From the NCBI RefSeq assembly GCF_023502345.1, contig NZ_JAMFLX010000017.1:1-64000 (forward strand): DNA of 64,000 nt, in the 5' to 3' direction. How positions within the stretch are numbered: position 1 is the first letter of the stretch; each line of letters begins with the position of its first letter. The stretch comes from Parendozoicomonas callyspongiae. Lineage in GTDB: Bacteria; Pseudomonadota; Gammaproteobacteria; Pseudomonadales; Endozoicomonadaceae. A program made the translations under genes and the position numbers. The notes beneath the pieces are model-generated. The model saw only the letters and a list, made by a program, of their open reading frames with translations. It was not told where the DNA came from and ran no database searches. Shown in pieces: positions 46,557 to 57,174 of the stretch.

Positions 46557-47816
46557 ATGCATCTTACCGAGCTTAAGAAAAAGAGCGTTCCAGAGCTCCT
46601 AAAAATTGCGGAAGAAATAGGTATCGATAACCTAGCTCGTTCCCGCAAACAGGACATTATTTTCACCATTCTCAAGCGTCATGCCCGCAGCGGTGAAGAT
46701 ATTTACGGGGATGGTGTTCTGGAAATTCTCCAGGATGGATTTGGCTTCCTGCGTTCTGCTGACAGCTCTTATCTGGCCGGTCCTGATGATATTTATGTTT
46801 CTCCAAGCCAGATTCGCCGATTCAACCTGCGCACTGGTGATACCATTTCCGGTAAAATCAGACCTCCTAAAGAAGGTGAACGTTATTTTGCCCTTCTGAA
46901 AGTTAATGAAATTAACTTTGACCAGCCTGAAAACGCCCGCAATAAAATTCTTTTCGAAAACCTTACTCCATTATTCCCGCAAGATCGCCTTGTTATGCAA
47001 ATGGGTAATGGTTCCACTGAAGATTTAACCGGTCGAATTATTGACCTGGTTGCTCCGGTTGGTAAAGGTCAGCGTGGTTTGATTGTTTCTCCGCCAAAAG
47101 CGGGTAAAACATTAATGCTGCAGAATATTGCAGCCAATATCACTCGTAATAATCCAGAATGTCATTTGATTGTTCTTCTGATTGACGAACGTCCGGAAGA
47201 AGTAACAGAAATGTCCCGTTCTGTACGTGGTGAAGTTGTTGCTTCCACCTTTGATGAACCACCTTCCCGTCACGTACAGGTTGCGGAAATGGTTCTGGAA
47301 AAGGCCAAGCGTCTGGTTGAGCACAAGAAAGATGTGGTTATCCTGCTGGACTCCATTACCCGTCTGGCTCGTGCCTACAACACCGTAATTCCTTCTTCCG
47401 GTAAGGTTCTGACTGGTGGTGTTGACGCCCATGCCCTGGAGCGCCCCAAGCGCTTCTTCGGTGCTGCCCGTAATATTGAAGAGGGTGGTAGCCTGACCAT
47501 CCTGGCGACAGCCCTGGTTGATACTGGTTCCAAGATGGACGAGGTTATCTTCGAAGAATTCAAGGGCACCGGCAACATGGAACTGCACCTTGATCGTCGT
47601 ATTGCTGAGAAGCGTGTGTTCCCAGCCATGAACATTAATAAGTCAGGTACCCGTCGAGAAGATCTCCTGACAACCGAAGAAGAGCTTCAGCGTATGTGGA
47701 TTCTGCGTAAGCTGCTGCATCCAATGGATGAAATTGCAGCTGTTGAATTCCTGTTGGATCGTATGAAGCATACCAAGACCAATATTGAATTCTTCCGGTC
47801 CATGAAACGTAAATAA
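46557..47816 (+). CDS. rho: Transcription termination factor Rho
   Basis: Hexameric RNA helicase. N-terminal [22 protein letters not shown]-binding OSB fold with GFGFLRS and [18 protein letters not shown], Walker [16 protein letters not shown], Walker [18 protein letters not shown], and C-terminal [20 protein letters not shown]. 419 residues. Terminated by a classical hairpin with T7. Confidence 0.98.
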   Translation: MHLTELKKKSVPELLKIAEEIGIDNLARSRKQDIIFTILKRHARSGEDIYGDGVLEILQDGFGFLRSADSSYLAGPDDIYVSPSQIRRFNLRTGDTISGKIRPPKEGERYFALLKVNEINFDQPENARNKILFENLTPLFPQDRLVMQMGNGSTEDLTGRIIDLVAPVGKGQRGLIVSPPKAGKTLMLQNIAANITRNNPECHLIVLLIDERPEEVTEMSRSVRGEVVASTFDEPPSRHVQVAEMVLEKAKRLVEHKKDVVILLDSITRLARAYNTVIPSSGKVLTGGVDAHALERPKRFFGAARNIEEGGSLTILATALVDTGSKMDEVIFEEFKGTGNMELHLDRRIAEKRVFPAMNINKSGTRREDLLTTEEELQRMWILRKLLHPMDEIAAVEFLLDRMKHTKTNIEFFRSMKRK

Positions 47817-47835
47817 TATTTGCGATAATTGTCTA

Positions 47836-47868
47836 ATAAAAAACCCGCTGAATAAGCGGGTTTTTTTA
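47836..47868. terminator. rho terminator
   Basis: AAAAAACCCGCT-GAATA-AGCGGGTTTTTTT; symmetric enough to work in both directions. Confidence 0.9.
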
Positions 47869-47887
47869 ATCTCTGAGGGTCTAATTC

Positions 47888-47993
47888 CCCGCAGCTTGCT
47901 GCGCTTCCACGACGAAGTCGTGGTAAAAGATAAGATCCAATACCCCGCTTTCGCATAGCGAAAGTTCGAGCGAAGCGAGAAGGGCTTGCCCCG
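47888..47993. repeat. Cluster of small palindromes
   Basis: Within about 105 bp: CGCAGC-TT-GCTGCG (47890-47903), CCACGAC-GAA-GTCGTGG (47907-47923), CTTTCGC-ATA-GCGAAAG (47948-47964) and GGGC-TTG-CCCC (47982-47992). They are GC-rich in an AT-rich setting and placed between two convergent genes, the usual site of REP/BIME-like units. Confidence 0.6.
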
Positions 47994-48007
47994 AGGTTAT
48001 TGATTCT

Positions 48008-48787
48008 TTATTTTTTAACTGCGATAAGACGAACCTGGTCATCCTTTCCATGTTCCCAGAGTGGGTAATGATCGGCCGGACCTGTATCGAGATGCTCAAT
48101 TTCAAAACCGAGACGGGAAAACACCATAGCTAACTGTTGTGGGTTAAAGCAGCTGAAATAAGTTGTTGGCAGAGTTTTCTGCTTCATCAAATCGTATATT
48201 TCTTGAGCTAATTGAGTCGGTGAACTTTTCTCGAGAATATTGCGTAAAAACCGGATGTAATCTGGAATCAATCCCAGCTTGAGTGGGGAGTGAATTCGTT
48301 GTTTTTCTTGTTGCTCTTGAATTCCCCCAACCTGAAAAGCTTTAATCAGTTCACTGGCGCAAGTCACAATCGCTTTGCCGCCGGGGGCAAGTATTCTGTG
48401 AAACTCCCAGACGGTGGCAACTACATCGGCATGGGTGAGAAAGTGAAACACTTCGGAGCAAAGAATGCCTGAAAAGGAATTATCCTGAAACGGAACTTCC
48501 TGAGGCAGTTTTAGGTAGTGAAAGCTGATCTGTTCATTGCCTTTAAATGTCCTCTTGTGCTGTTCAATGGCAGCTGTATCCATCTCTGCCGCAAAAACAG
48601 TTGCACCTGTCTCAAGTGCTTTTCTTGAGTTGTTACAGTTCCCACAGCCGATATCCAGAAGAGGGTGCCTGCCATCCCAGCTTGCTATCCAATCATTGAT
48701 CAGTACGTTGGTAACAGAAAAGGCCATACCTCCCTGATGAGCCAGAGGGGTATAAAGAGGAGAGGGAGAAGACACCGTTGCATTCAT
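48008..48787 (-). CDS. Class I SAM-dependent methyltransferase
   Basis: 259 residues. The SAM-binding motif LLDIGCGNCNNSRKALE is near residue 45, the acidic loop AAEMD, then LCSEVFHFLTH and LAPGGKAIVTC. Substrate unknown. The ATG at 48787 has AAGGAT 9 nt upstream, better than the GTG at 48796. The palindrome cluster lies just past its stop. Confidence 0.85.
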   Translation of the reverse strand: MNATVSSPSPLYTPLAHQGGMAFSVTNVLINDWIASWDGRHPLLDIGCGNCNNSRKALETGATVFAAEMDTAAIEQHKRTFKGNEQISFHYLKLPQEVPFQDNSFSGILCSEVFHFLTHADVVATVWEFHRILAPGGKAIVTCASELIKAFQVGGIQEQQEKQRIHSPLKLGLIPDYIRFLRNILEKSSPTQLAQEIYDLMKQKTLPTTYFSCFNPQQLAMVFSRLGFEIEHLDTGPADHYPLWEHGKDDQVRLIAVKK

Positions 48788-48904
48788 ATTCAACACATCC
48801 TTCTGATTTCTGGCAGAAGAGTATAGAGGGAGTTACGTATACATCTTCGCTATTGACTGTTTTGCGGATATCATAGCTGCGCTGTAATCCAGAAAGGTCT
48901 GTCC

Positions 48905-50371
48905 ATGAAATACCGGGATCTGCGGGATTTTATCGACCAACTTGAGAAGTTGGGCGAACTAAAACGCATTAAACAGGAAGTTGACCCCAATCTCGAAATC
49001 ACAGAGATCAGTGACCGCACGCTCCGGCGTGGCGGGCCTGCCCTGTTGTTTGAGAATCCCAAAGGTTCTGATGTTCCTCTGCTGGCCAACCTGTTTGGCA
49101 CACCCAGAAGGGTTGCCTTGGGTATGGGGCAGGAGAGCGTTGAAACCCTGCGCGAAGTTGGACAGCTGATGGCTTACCTGAAGGAGCCTGATCCGCCCAA
49201 AGGTTTTCGGGATGCTTTGGAGAAGCTGCCAATCTTCCTTCAGGTGAAAAATATGGGGCCAAAGATGGTTCGTAAGGCCCCCTGTCAGGAAGTTGTTCTG
49301 GAAGGTGATCAGATTGATCTGACCAAACTGCCGGTTCAAACCTGCTGGCCCGGCGATGTGGCACCACTGGTGACCTGGCCGCTGGTGATTACCAAAGGGC
49401 CGCTGAAAGGGCGACAGAACCTGGGTATTTATCGCCAGCAGTTGCTTGGCCCTAATCGTTTGATTATGCGCTGGTTGTCACATCGTGGTGGTGCACTGGA
49501 TCTACGAGACTGGCAGGAAAAGTATCCGGGAAAACCTTTTCCTGTTGCTGTCGCAATCGGAGCTGATCCAGCAACTATTCTTGGAGCGGTTACCCCAGTA
49601 CCGGACAGTCTTTCCGAGTATGCCTTTGCTGGTTTGCTGCGAGGTTCCAGAACGGAGCTGGTGAAATGTAAAACCATTGATCTGGAAGTGCCCGCCAGTG
49701 CCGAGATTGTTCTGGAAGGACATATCTATCCGGAAGACTTTGCTGATGAAGGCCCTTATGGTGATCATACTGGTTATTACAATGAGGTGGAGTCATTCCC
49801 GGTTTTCACAATTGAGTGCATGACTCATCGGAAAGATCCGATTTATCACAGCACCTACACCGGTCGCCCACCTGATGAGCCAGCCATGCTGGGTGTGGCT
49901 TTGAACGAAGTATTTGTGCCGATCCTGCAGAAACAGTTTCCGGAAATTGTGGATTTCTATCTGCCGCCTGAAGGTTGTTCTTATCGTATGGCTGTAGTAA
50001 CCATTCGCAAGGAATATCCCGGGCACGCCAAGCGGGTCATGCTGGGTGTCTGGTCATTCCTGCGACAGTTTATGTATACCAAGTTTGTGGTGGTTTGTGA
50101 TGATGACGTGAATGCCCGTGACTGGCAGGATGTGATCTGGGCCATGACGACACGTATGGATCCTAAACGGGATACTATTTTTATTGAAAACACTCCGATT
50201 GATTACCTGGACTTTGCCTCTCCTGAAGCCGGACTGGGTTCCAAGGTTGGCTTTGATGCCACCAATAAATGGAACGGGGAAACAAAGAGAGAGTGGGGCC
50301 GTGCTATTTCCATGACCGATGAGATCAAGGCACGGGTTGATGAGATCTGGGATGAGCTTGGCATTGAATAA
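48905..50371 (+). CDS. ubiD: 4-hydroxy-3-polyprenylbenzoate decarboxylase UbiD
   Basis: prFMN-dependent decarboxylase in ubiquinone synthesis. [20 protein letters not shown] start, [20 protein letters not shown], the catalytic acid region [12 protein letters not shown], and [20 protein letters not shown] are conserved. 488 residues. AGG at 7 nt before the ATG. Followed by the FNR-type reductase fre, a common pair. Confidence 0.96.
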   Translation: MKYRDLRDFIDQLEKLGELKRIKQEVDPNLEITEISDRTLRRGGPALLFENPKGSDVPLLANLFGTPRRVALGMGQESVETLREVGQLMAYLKEPDPPKGFRDALEKLPIFLQVKNMGPKMVRKAPCQEVVLEGDQIDLTKLPVQTCWPGDVAPLVTWPLVITKGPLKGRQNLGIYRQQLLGPNRLIMRWLSHRGGALDLRDWQEKYPGKPFPVAVAIGADPATILGAVTPVPDSLSEYAFAGLLRGSRTELVKCKTIDLEVPASAEIVLEGHIYPEDFADEGPYGDHTGYYNEVESFPVFTIECMTHRKDPIYHSTYTGRPPDEPAMLGVALNEVFVPILQKQFPEIVDFYLPPEGCSYRMAVVTIRKEYPGHAKRVMLGVWSFLRQFMYTKFVVVCDDDVNARDWQDVIWAMTTRMDPKRDTIFIENTPIDYLDFASPEAGLGSKVGFDATNKWNGETKREWGRAISMTDEIKARVDEIWDELGIE

Positions 50372-50451
50372 GTCAGACAGTTCAGGGATGGAGTTGAAAT
50401 CTCGACTCCTCCATATTGCGATAAGCGAAGAAATATTTGTGGGGATTTTTT

Positions 50452-51198
50452 GTGCCAGGTGAAATTGTAGTACCGCAGGATGCCGAACAGCGTCTGGTAA
50501 AAGTAGAAAACTTAAATACTGTTGCTGGTGATGTGTACCAGGTTATTCTTCGTTCGGCAGATAATCGTCCTCTGGCCTGGCATGCCGGTCAGTATCTGGA
50601 AGTGGTTATGCCCGAGGGTGCTCCCTGTGCTTACTCGATTGCTTCGGCAACTGCGAAAGACGGGATGACTCTGGAGCTGCATATTCAATGTTACCCAGGA
50701 CATACGCGAGCTCAGGAGGTGATTGAGCACCTGCGCTCCGAGCAGGCAGTAACAATTCATCTCCCCAAAGGTAATTGCCATATTGGTGAATGTCCGCAGG
50801 TACCATTGGTGTTTATTGCTGCAGGCACAGGTTTTGCCCAGATGAAGGCGATGATTGAGCAGTCATTCCTGAATGCACACCCCTGCCCTTTGCATTTGTA
50901 CTGGGGAGTACGTCGCCCTAACGGTTTTTATATGCCCAGCCTGCCTGTGTACTGGGCCAGTGAGAAGAGTGTGCACTATCATCCTGTTGTCAGCGATCCT
51001 GAAGCTGGTGATGGCTGGAATGGCCGGGATGGTCTGCTCTATAAGGCTGTTCTTGATGATAAGGAACAACTGGCCGACGCACATTTTTATATCAGCGGTT
51101 CGCCTGATATGGTGTATTCAACCTTTGATGAACTGGTTACGGCTGGTTTTCCTGCAAAACATATTCATTCGGATGTGTTTGATTATTGTCCGCGATAA
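50452..51198 (+). CDS. fre: NAD(P)H-flavin reductase Fre-type
   Basis: FNR-superfamily reductase that supplies reduced flavin. FAD/FMN-binding WHAGQYLEVVMP and CAYSIAS, the NAD-binding IAAGTGFAQMKAMIEQ, and HLYWGVRRPNGFY, HFYISGSPDMVYS follow. 248 residues from GTG 50452, which has GGGGA 6 nt upstream; a longer TTG frame exists. Pairs with ubiD, whose partner enzyme UbiX needs reduced FMN. Closed by a strong hairpin. Confidence 0.9.
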   Translation: MPGEIVVPQDAEQRLVKVENLNTVAGDVYQVILRSADNRPLAWHAGQYLEVVMPEGAPCAYSIASATAKDGMTLELHIQCYPGHTRAQEVIEHLRSEQAVTIHLPKGNCHIGECPQVPLVFIAAGTGFAQMKAMIEQSFLNAHPCPLHLYWGVRRPNGFYMPSLPVYWASEKSVHYHPVVSDPEAGDGWNGRDGLLYKAVLDDKEQLADAHFYISGSPDMVYSTFDELVTAGFPAKHIHSDVFDYCPR

Positions 51199-51225
51199 GA
51201 AATAAGTTCTCTTTTAGAAGTGATA

Positions 51226-51280
51226 TGCAGTACTTTTTGGTTATATGAGAAACCAAGAAGTACTGCATAATGATTTTTTC
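51226..51280 (+). terminator. fre terminator
   Basis: TGCAGTACTTtTTGGTT / AACCAAgAAGTACTGCA, 17-bp stem with one mismatch, then a T-rich stretch (GATTTTTTCC). Confidence 0.7.
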
Positions 51281-51371
51281 CTTGTGTTCAGTGATTGTGA
51301 AGGATATTCCACTGATGAACCTATTTTTAACGAGCTATTAAAGCAGCAGGAAATGAAAGAATAATTGTGGT

Positions 51372-51404
51372 AGCAGGTTGAAAGTATCATACATCCAACC
51401 TGCT
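51372..51404. terminator. Hairpin downstream of parC
   Basis: AGCAGGTTG / CAACCTGCT, 9 bp, 10 bp past the parC stop. T tract absent; weak. Confidence 0.4.
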
Positions 51405-51413
51405 AAATTGATA

Positions 51414-53663
51414 CTAGTTTACTTCAATCCGATCCACTTTCTGGAAGCCACGAGGAAGCTTGTTCCCACGGCGTCCACGCTCACCTTGATAATGCTCAAG
51501 ATCTGCAGGTTTTAACGTCAAGTGCCGTTTTCCGGCAAACACAGTCAGAGATTCTTCCGCCCCAATAACCGTCATCGCAACCATAAACTCTTCACGGCTG
51601 GTAGCACGGGCTGCAGGGATATTAATAATCTTGTTACCTTTACCTCGTGCCATAACCGGCAGCTCGGAGATCGGGAACAGCAGCATCCGGCCCTCATTGG
51701 TGATGGCAATAACCTTCTGGCTGTTTTCATCTGTCACTTTTACCGGCTGCATCACTCGTGTGAACTTGGGCAGAGTCAGAGTGGTCTTACCGGCTTTGTT
51801 GCGGGAAATCATATCCTTAAACGAAGCCACAAAACCGTAACCGGAGTCACTTGCCAGTAGATACAAAGCCTTTTCATCATCAATCACTGCAGCTTCAAAC
51901 AGAGCACCGGCCGGTGGGTTAACCCGTTTGGTCAGTGGCTCACCCTGGCTTCGGGCAGAAGGCAGTGTATGAGTGGTGATGGTGTAAGTTCGCCCGGTTG
52001 AATCAAGGAAGATCGTCGGCTGATTGCTGCGGCCTTTCACTGAGAACCCAAAATTGTCACCAGACTTATAGCTGAGTTTGTTCGGGTCAATATCGTGACC
52101 CTTGGCAACACGTACCCAGCCTTTGGAAGACATAACCACGGTAACCGGGTCGGCAGTCATCATGTCAGTTTCGGAAAGAGCGTGGGCTTCGTCGCGTGCA
52201 ACGATTGGAGAACGGCGATCATCACCATATTCCTTGGCATCAGCGATAATCTCTTTCTTCATCAGCGTCTTCATGCGACGGTCAGAGCTGAGAATCAGCT
52301 GCAGGGAGTCACGCTCTTTGCTCAGTTCATCCTGCTCGGCACGCAGTTTCTCTTCTTCCAATCGGGCCAGATGACGCAGCTTTAAGTCGAGAATGGCCTC
52401 AGCCTGTTTTTCGCTCAGGGCAAAGCGGTTCATCAGCTCAGCTTTGGGATCATCCTCGTGACGGATAATCTCAATCACCTCATCAATACTGAGGAAGGCT
52501 TTAATCAGGCCATCCAGAATATGCAGTCGGGCCAGAACCTTCTCAAGGCGGAATTCCAGACGACGGGTCACAGTGGTCTGACGATACTTCAGCCACTCTT
52601 TCAGAATGTCATCAAGAGCCTTCACCTGTGGTCGGCCATCAATGCCAATCATATTCATATTGACCCGGTAGGTACGCTCCAGGTCAGTGGTGGCAAACAG
52701 GTGGCCCATCAGCTGTTCGACATCACAGCGTTTCTTGGCTGGAGTAATAACCAGACGGGTTGGATTTTCGTGGTCAGACTCATCCCGCAGGTCGGCAACC
52801 ATCGGCAGTTTTTTCTTCTGCATCTGGTCGGCAATCTGTTCCAGTACCTTGGCACCGGATACCTGATGAGGCAGGGCGGTAATCACGATATCGCCATTCT
52901 CTCGGTTGTAGACTGCGCGCATACGCAGGCTGCCGCGACCGTTGGCGTACATCTTCCGAATATCTTCAACCGGAGTAATGATCTCGGCATCAGTGGGGAA
53001 GTCAGGTGCCTGGATATGCTCACAAACATCATCAAGAGTGGCCTTTGGGTTATCCAGCAGATGCACACAGGCTGCCGCCACTTCTTTCAGGTTATGGGGC
53101 GGAATATCCGTTGCCATACCCACAGCAATACCGGTGGTACCGTTCAGCAGCAGATTGGGCAGGCGTGCTGGCAGAGTGGAAGGTTCATTCATCGTGCCAT
53201 CGAAGTTAGGCACCCAGTCCACAGTTCCCTGGCCCAGTTCACCCAGCAGCACATCGGCATAACGGCCAAGACGTGCCTCCGTGTAACGCATGGCAGCGAA
53301 AGATTTGGGGTCATCCGGAGAGCCCCAGTTGCCCTGACCATCAACCAGTGGGTAACGGTAGGAGAAAGGCTGAGCCATCAGCACCATGGCCTCATAACAG
53401 GCGCTGTCGCCGTGAGGGTGGTATTTACCCAGCACATCACCAACGGTACGGGCTGATTTCTTGTACTTGGCGGTGTTCTTCAGGCCAAGTTCACTCATTG
53501 CGTACACGATACGTCGCTGAACCGGTTTCAGGCCATCGCCGATATGGGGCAGGGCCCGATCCAGAATGACGTACATGGAGTAATTGAGGTAGGCCATTTC
53601 TGTATAGGCCTTGAGCGACTGGCGTTCAACGCCGTCATCGCCGATCACGATCTGGTCCGTCAT
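51414..53663 (-). CDS. parC: DNA topoisomerase IV subunit A
   Basis: Decatenating type II topoisomerase subunit. [34 protein letters not shown], and [20 protein letters not shown] (catalytic Tyr) mark the N-terminal domain; GrlA/GyrA-like C-terminal beta-pinwheel follows (residues 500-749). 749 residues from the ATG at 53663; a TTG at 53681 is an alternative. parE is not adjacent, at least on this side. Confidence 0.96.
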   Translation of the reverse strand: MTDQIVIGDDGVERQSLKAYTEMAYLNYSMYVILDRALPHIGDGLKPVQRRIVYAMSELGLKNTAKYKKSARTVGDVLGKYHPHGDSACYEAMVLMAQPFSYRYPLVDGQGNWGSPDDPKSFAAMRYTEARLGRYADVLLGELGQGTVDWVPNFDGTMNEPSTLPARLPNLLLNGTTGIAVGMATDIPPHNLKEVAAACVHLLDNPKATLDDVCEHIQAPDFPTDAEIITPVEDIRKMYANGRGSLRMRAVYNRENGDIVITALPHQVSGAKVLEQIADQMQKKKLPMVADLRDESDHENPTRLVITPAKKRCDVEQLMGHLFATTDLERTYRVNMNMIGIDGRPQVKALDDILKEWLKYRQTTVTRRLEFRLEKVLARLHILDGLIKAFLSIDEVIEIIRHEDDPKAELMNRFALSEKQAEAILDLKLRHLARLEEEKLRAEQDELSKERDSLQLILSSDRRMKTLMKKEIIADAKEYGDDRRSPIVARDEAHALSETDMMTADPVTVVMSSKGWVRVAKGHDIDPNKLSYKSGDNFGFSVKGRSNQPTIFLDSTGRTYTITTHTLPSARSQGEPLTKRVNPPAGALFEAAVIDDEKALYLLASDSGYGFVASFKDMISRNKAGKTTLTLPKFTRVMQPVKVTDENSQKVIAITNEGRMLLFPISELPVMARGKGNKIINIPAARATSREEFMVAMTVIGAEESLTVFAGKRHLTLKPADLEHYQGERGRRGNKLPRGFQKVDRIEVN

Positions 53664-53907
53664 GGGGGTATCCGTAGACAAAATCTTATGCGCTCAGCTT
53701 ATCTGGAGATGAGAACGCAAATATAGATGTTTCTTTTGGCTGATAGTTTGCCAGTTTGGGGGGCGGCTGTCAGTTGTGGGATGTCGGATGTCGGGAAGTG
53801 GAGGCAACATGACTGTTAGCAGTAACAACAAAGAGGTAACCGAGGGGAATTGAAAGGAGATATCAGGTGTCCATTGTTCTTCTTCTGACTAATGGACTGG
53901 TGACAAT

Positions 53908-56900
53908 ATGGCTATATGGCAACCTGGAAGTCAACACGCAAATCGCGCAGGTTCGAATGCTGTTGAGGCATCTCAGAGAGGCTCAAACCCAGAAATCGAC
54001 CCTCGCAAAGGTGGGGAATACGGCTCCCGCAGAACTAGTATCATGCCCCCATCAACCGGGGCAGGCACACCATTATTGAAGGCTCCACTATCAACCAGCT
54101 CGGGTGCCCTTTTTGGTAATAGTCAACCCGTGCTGGGCCGAAGTATTTCAGGTGATGATAAAGGAAGCGCATATCTTGGTCTTGGCGGTGATTCCTGCCA
54201 TAAACGTTATCTAAGTGCCGATGATACTCATACTCTTGCAGTGGGTTCGCCTTTATCTGGAGGGCAGTCAACTTCAACTTTCAGCCCATCCGGCACGGAT
54301 TTGTCTTCAGGTCCTTCTAATACCAGCCTTCGGGATGCTGGGGATATCTATTTTGATCGGGCTGAGTTTGCCCGAGAGCTGGAAGAATTAATTCATTCCC
54401 CTTGTGCGCAGAGCTATCTCTATCTCAGACAGCTTTTGATTCGGCTTCTCCTTGATCCCAAGCTTGCAGTGCTGCGTGATCATATTGCGCCGATGCCAAT
54501 TGGTGATTCAGAGTTCGCCCTTTGCCAACTGTCGGCCTTGATTAACAAGGTGCGTAGCTGGACTCTCCCCAAGAAAAATGCTGAAGCTCAGGTTCAAATG
54601 AAGAAGCTTGAGCAAACTATTCTCGTGGATATTGAGGAGATTTTTCCAACCTACAATGTCGTTATGCCGGTAGATGCTCACACCTGGAATGAAGAGACAA
54701 GGAAAGAAAAGGATCTTTTGGTTGTGAATCAGGATGCCATGGCGGAAAACATAAAAAAACTGGGAGAAATGCTGAGACCTATTGCCTCTGAAAATGGACT
54801 TGTTGCCGGAGAAATTAACAACCCGGCGGCATATTATCGACCTGAAGCCGAAGTACCACCTCATCCGGTTGAAGGGGGGAATGAATTATTTTATATACCC
54901 GTTGAATTTGCCTTTGTACTTGATGGAAAAAGTGTATCGCTCCCTCACAAACACTTCCAGGATCTTGCCCGGAGAAATTTCATTCGCCTGTATCAGGCAA
55001 AACAGAATGTTGTGAGCAGCGAAGAATACTGGAAACAGTTAACCAGAGAGGATCAAAAGCAGATCGCTGGTGAGATTTTTAATGATGACTTCTCAATGAG
55101 CAATGATACGACACGGTTTGATTGTAAGTATGTCATGGCTCCTGGGGATCAACTGCCTCCCTGCGAGGTCTTTTCATCAAGGGAATATCGGACAGCTTAC
55201 CAGAAGGCTAATCTGGGTGCTGCCACAGATGTTGCAACAGGGCAGATGTTTATGGAAGTGCTCAGACAAATAGGAGGATTTAATCCCCAGGAGTTGCAAT
55301 TGGTCGCCGGATCATTCAGTCAGGGGCCGGTCAATGAAGTGTTTAACTATTGCTGTGCCTGGTATTTTCCTGATAGAGATGTTGCCTTTTTCTCGCCAAC
55401 AGTGAGTAGTGAGCTTAATAGTGATCCGGCAAAACTGGCCAGAATGGAGGTAATTAATTGGGGCCATGGGTGTCTGGAGATTATCTGTGAGTTTGAATAT
55501 GACCGTTACATAATGCAGCCTGGTGATCAAAATCTGTTCAATGCAGATAGTAAGGCAACGGTCAAATTGCTTGCCAAATCTTCTGAAGGAAAAGTCGCCC
55601 TTGCCAAGGTTACGATGACCATTGAGGTTGATAGAATTTTCAACCCTATAGACAAAGTGGCTATGCTGGGCAAAAGAAGAGCTGCCCTTAGGGGTAATAA
55701 GGACAGAGCAGGAAAATACCAAGAGGATCATGTCCAGGCTATTTCTAATAGCCAAAGATATGTGAACCGAACCTATAACGCTCAGTGTGATCAATTAGCT
55801 AATCATCTGGTTGATCAAAAATGCACAGTGGCTGGCCTGCTATCTTCCCAAGAAGAGCAGGAGGCTGTTATAAATTTATTGGAGGCAAAGTATCCGGGAA
55901 AAGATGGTAAAGAACAGAGAGACGCAAAAGTTAAAGCTGTCCATGCGTGCTTGAAGGGGTGCAAGTCGCTTATCAGGCCACAAATTGGCGTGACCAGGCC
56001 TCTCCCTTTATGGTTGGTGACGGTGAAACAGGAAGGGGATAAGTCAGGGGCTGAAAATCATCTGGAGCGCGAACGCTGCCGCTTGATTTGGGTGAATAAA
56101 TATGGCTGGATAGCAACAAATATTCCTGAAAGTGCTATTCAGTCAGTTCAAGCAACTCCTCCAGAGATGATGGCTGCAATCTCTAGAGATAATCTCCTGG
56201 AGGATACAATGATACCGGACAGCGAGCCTGTCCCTGTGGATAAAGCTGGTAACATTAAACCGCTGATTAACATGCGCAAACGCTATTCATCGAAATACAA
56301 AGAATTTGAGAAAGGGATGGGTAAATATCGAATTTCGCCAAGCGCACTGACCAAGTTGGCAGCGTATTTTAAACAACCAAAGGGCACCAAAGAAAGAGAA
56401 CTCATGGTGAAGTTGCAGGGGTATTTTGGTGACAAAATAGCTCAGCCAGGCTGGGAGAATGAGTTGGATAAATTTCTGGACAATAATGATCTAAATGAAA
56501 AGGAAAGAACATCTGCCAAAAAATATATTAATATGTACTTTCAGTCAAGGCCCTCATTTACTGGGAAAAGATGTAAGTCATTGTCTTGTATTACGCGTGT
56601 TGGAGTGGCCTCCTATGATGATAAGCCCCAAAGAAGTCACAGTGGTAACAGTCCCCAGCTGAAGGAATTTTCCGTTTATCCAACGCTGCACGGAGTGAGC
56701 AGCGCTATATCGAACCTGAATCTTTTGCATGAAGAGGAGTCAGCTTTGTTTTCTTCTGGCGAAAATCGTACTCCTGAGCTTAAGGTACCTGCTCCTGAAA
56801 ATCGGGCTCCACAGCTCACATTCACAACTGAAGATGATTACGATCATCTCGATCGTTTCGATCATCCTTTTGTTGCACGCTTAAAAACGCTGGATTCCAA

Positions 56901-57123
56901 GTCTCTTAGACAACGTGCAGTTGAAGAATATGTGAAAGACTCAATAACAGAAATCTCTAGTGTATTGCTTGATAATACTCCACGTTTGAAGTTAATTGTT
57001 GCCAATACTAGGCAAGAGAATTTATCAAGTTACCTCAAATTAGCAGGTGTTGATGAAGAAGAAATCAAAGAACATGTCTCTGCACACAAACTGGCTATGG
57101 CTTCCCAGATGAAGCCGTTGTAG
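53908..57123 (+). CDS. Large hypothetical protein, 1071 aa, effector candidate
   Basis: I recognise no family. Residues 1-145 are rich in Ser, Gly, Thr, Pro and look disordered (STSSGALFGNSQPVLGR, GGQSTSTFSPSGTDLSSGPS), a composition common in secreted effectors. The next part (about 146-700) is mixed and globular, with WGHGCLEIICEFEYDRY and FNYCCAWYF segments. A central Lys/Glu-rich part (800-880) looks coiled. No signal peptide or membrane helix, so if exported, it would be by a non-Sec route. It lies between parC and a divergent serpin, in a region with two other eukaryote-like genes. The ribosome site is weak. Confidence 0.7.
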   Translation: MAIWQPGSQHANRAGSNAVEASQRGSNPEIDPRKGGEYGSRRTSIMPPSTGAGTPLLKAPLSTSSGALFGNSQPVLGRSISGDDKGSAYLGLGGDSCHKRYLSADDTHTLAVGSPLSGGQSTSTFSPSGTDLSSGPSNTSLRDAGDIYFDRAEFARELEELIHSPCAQSYLYLRQLLIRLLLDPKLAVLRDHIAPMPIGDSEFALCQLSALINKVRSWTLPKKNAEAQVQMKKLEQTILVDIEEIFPTYNVVMPVDAHTWNEETRKEKDLLVVNQDAMAENIKKLGEMLRPIASENGLVAGEINNPAAYYRPEAEVPPHPVEGGNELFYIPVEFAFVLDGKSVSLPHKHFQDLARRNFIRLYQAKQNVVSSEEYWKQLTREDQKQIAGEIFNDDFSMSNDTTRFDCKYVMAPGDQLPPCEVFSSREYRTAYQKANLGAATDVATGQMFMEVLRQIGGFNPQELQLVAGSFSQGPVNEVFNYCCAWYFPDRDVAFFSPTVSSELNSDPAKLARMEVINWGHGCLEIICEFEYDRYIMQPGDQNLFNADSKATVKLLAKSSEGKVALAKVTMTIEVDRIFNPIDKVAMLGKRRAALRGNKDRAGKYQEDHVQAISNSQRYVNRTYNAQCDQLANHLVDQKCTVAGLLSSQEEQEAVINLLEAKYPGKDGKEQRDAKVKAVHACLKGCKSLIRPQIGVTRPLPLWLVTVKQEGDKSGAENHLERERCRLIWVNKYGWIATNIPESAIQSVQATPPEMMAAISRDNLLEDTMIPDSEPVPVDKAGNIKPLINMRKRYSSKYKEFEKGMGKYRISPSALTKLAAYFKQPKGTKERELMVKLQGYFGDKIAQPGWENELDKFLDNNDLNEKERTSAKKYINMYFQSRPSFTGKRCKSLSCITRVGVASYDDKPQRSHSGNSPQLKEFSVYPTLHGVSSAISNLNLLHEEESALFSSGENRTPELKVPAPENRAPQLTFTTEDDYDHLDRFDHPFVARLKTLDSKSLRQRAVEEYVKDSITEISSVLLDNTPRLKLIVANTRQENLSSYLKLAGVDEEEIKEHVSAHKLAMASQMKPL

Positions 57124-57174
57124 GAAGTCAGAGCAGCATTGACCTACATTGTGTTTAAAGAATGCCAGCTCGCA

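Noticed and set aside
51245-51364. 39-codon ORF after fre
   Set aside because: Begins inside the fre terminator hairpin, no ribosome site, too short to support.
53940-53960. tRNA T-loop-like GGTTCGAAT
   Set aside because: Lies inside the coding sequence of the 1071-residue protein; no acceptor stem or anticodon arm around it.
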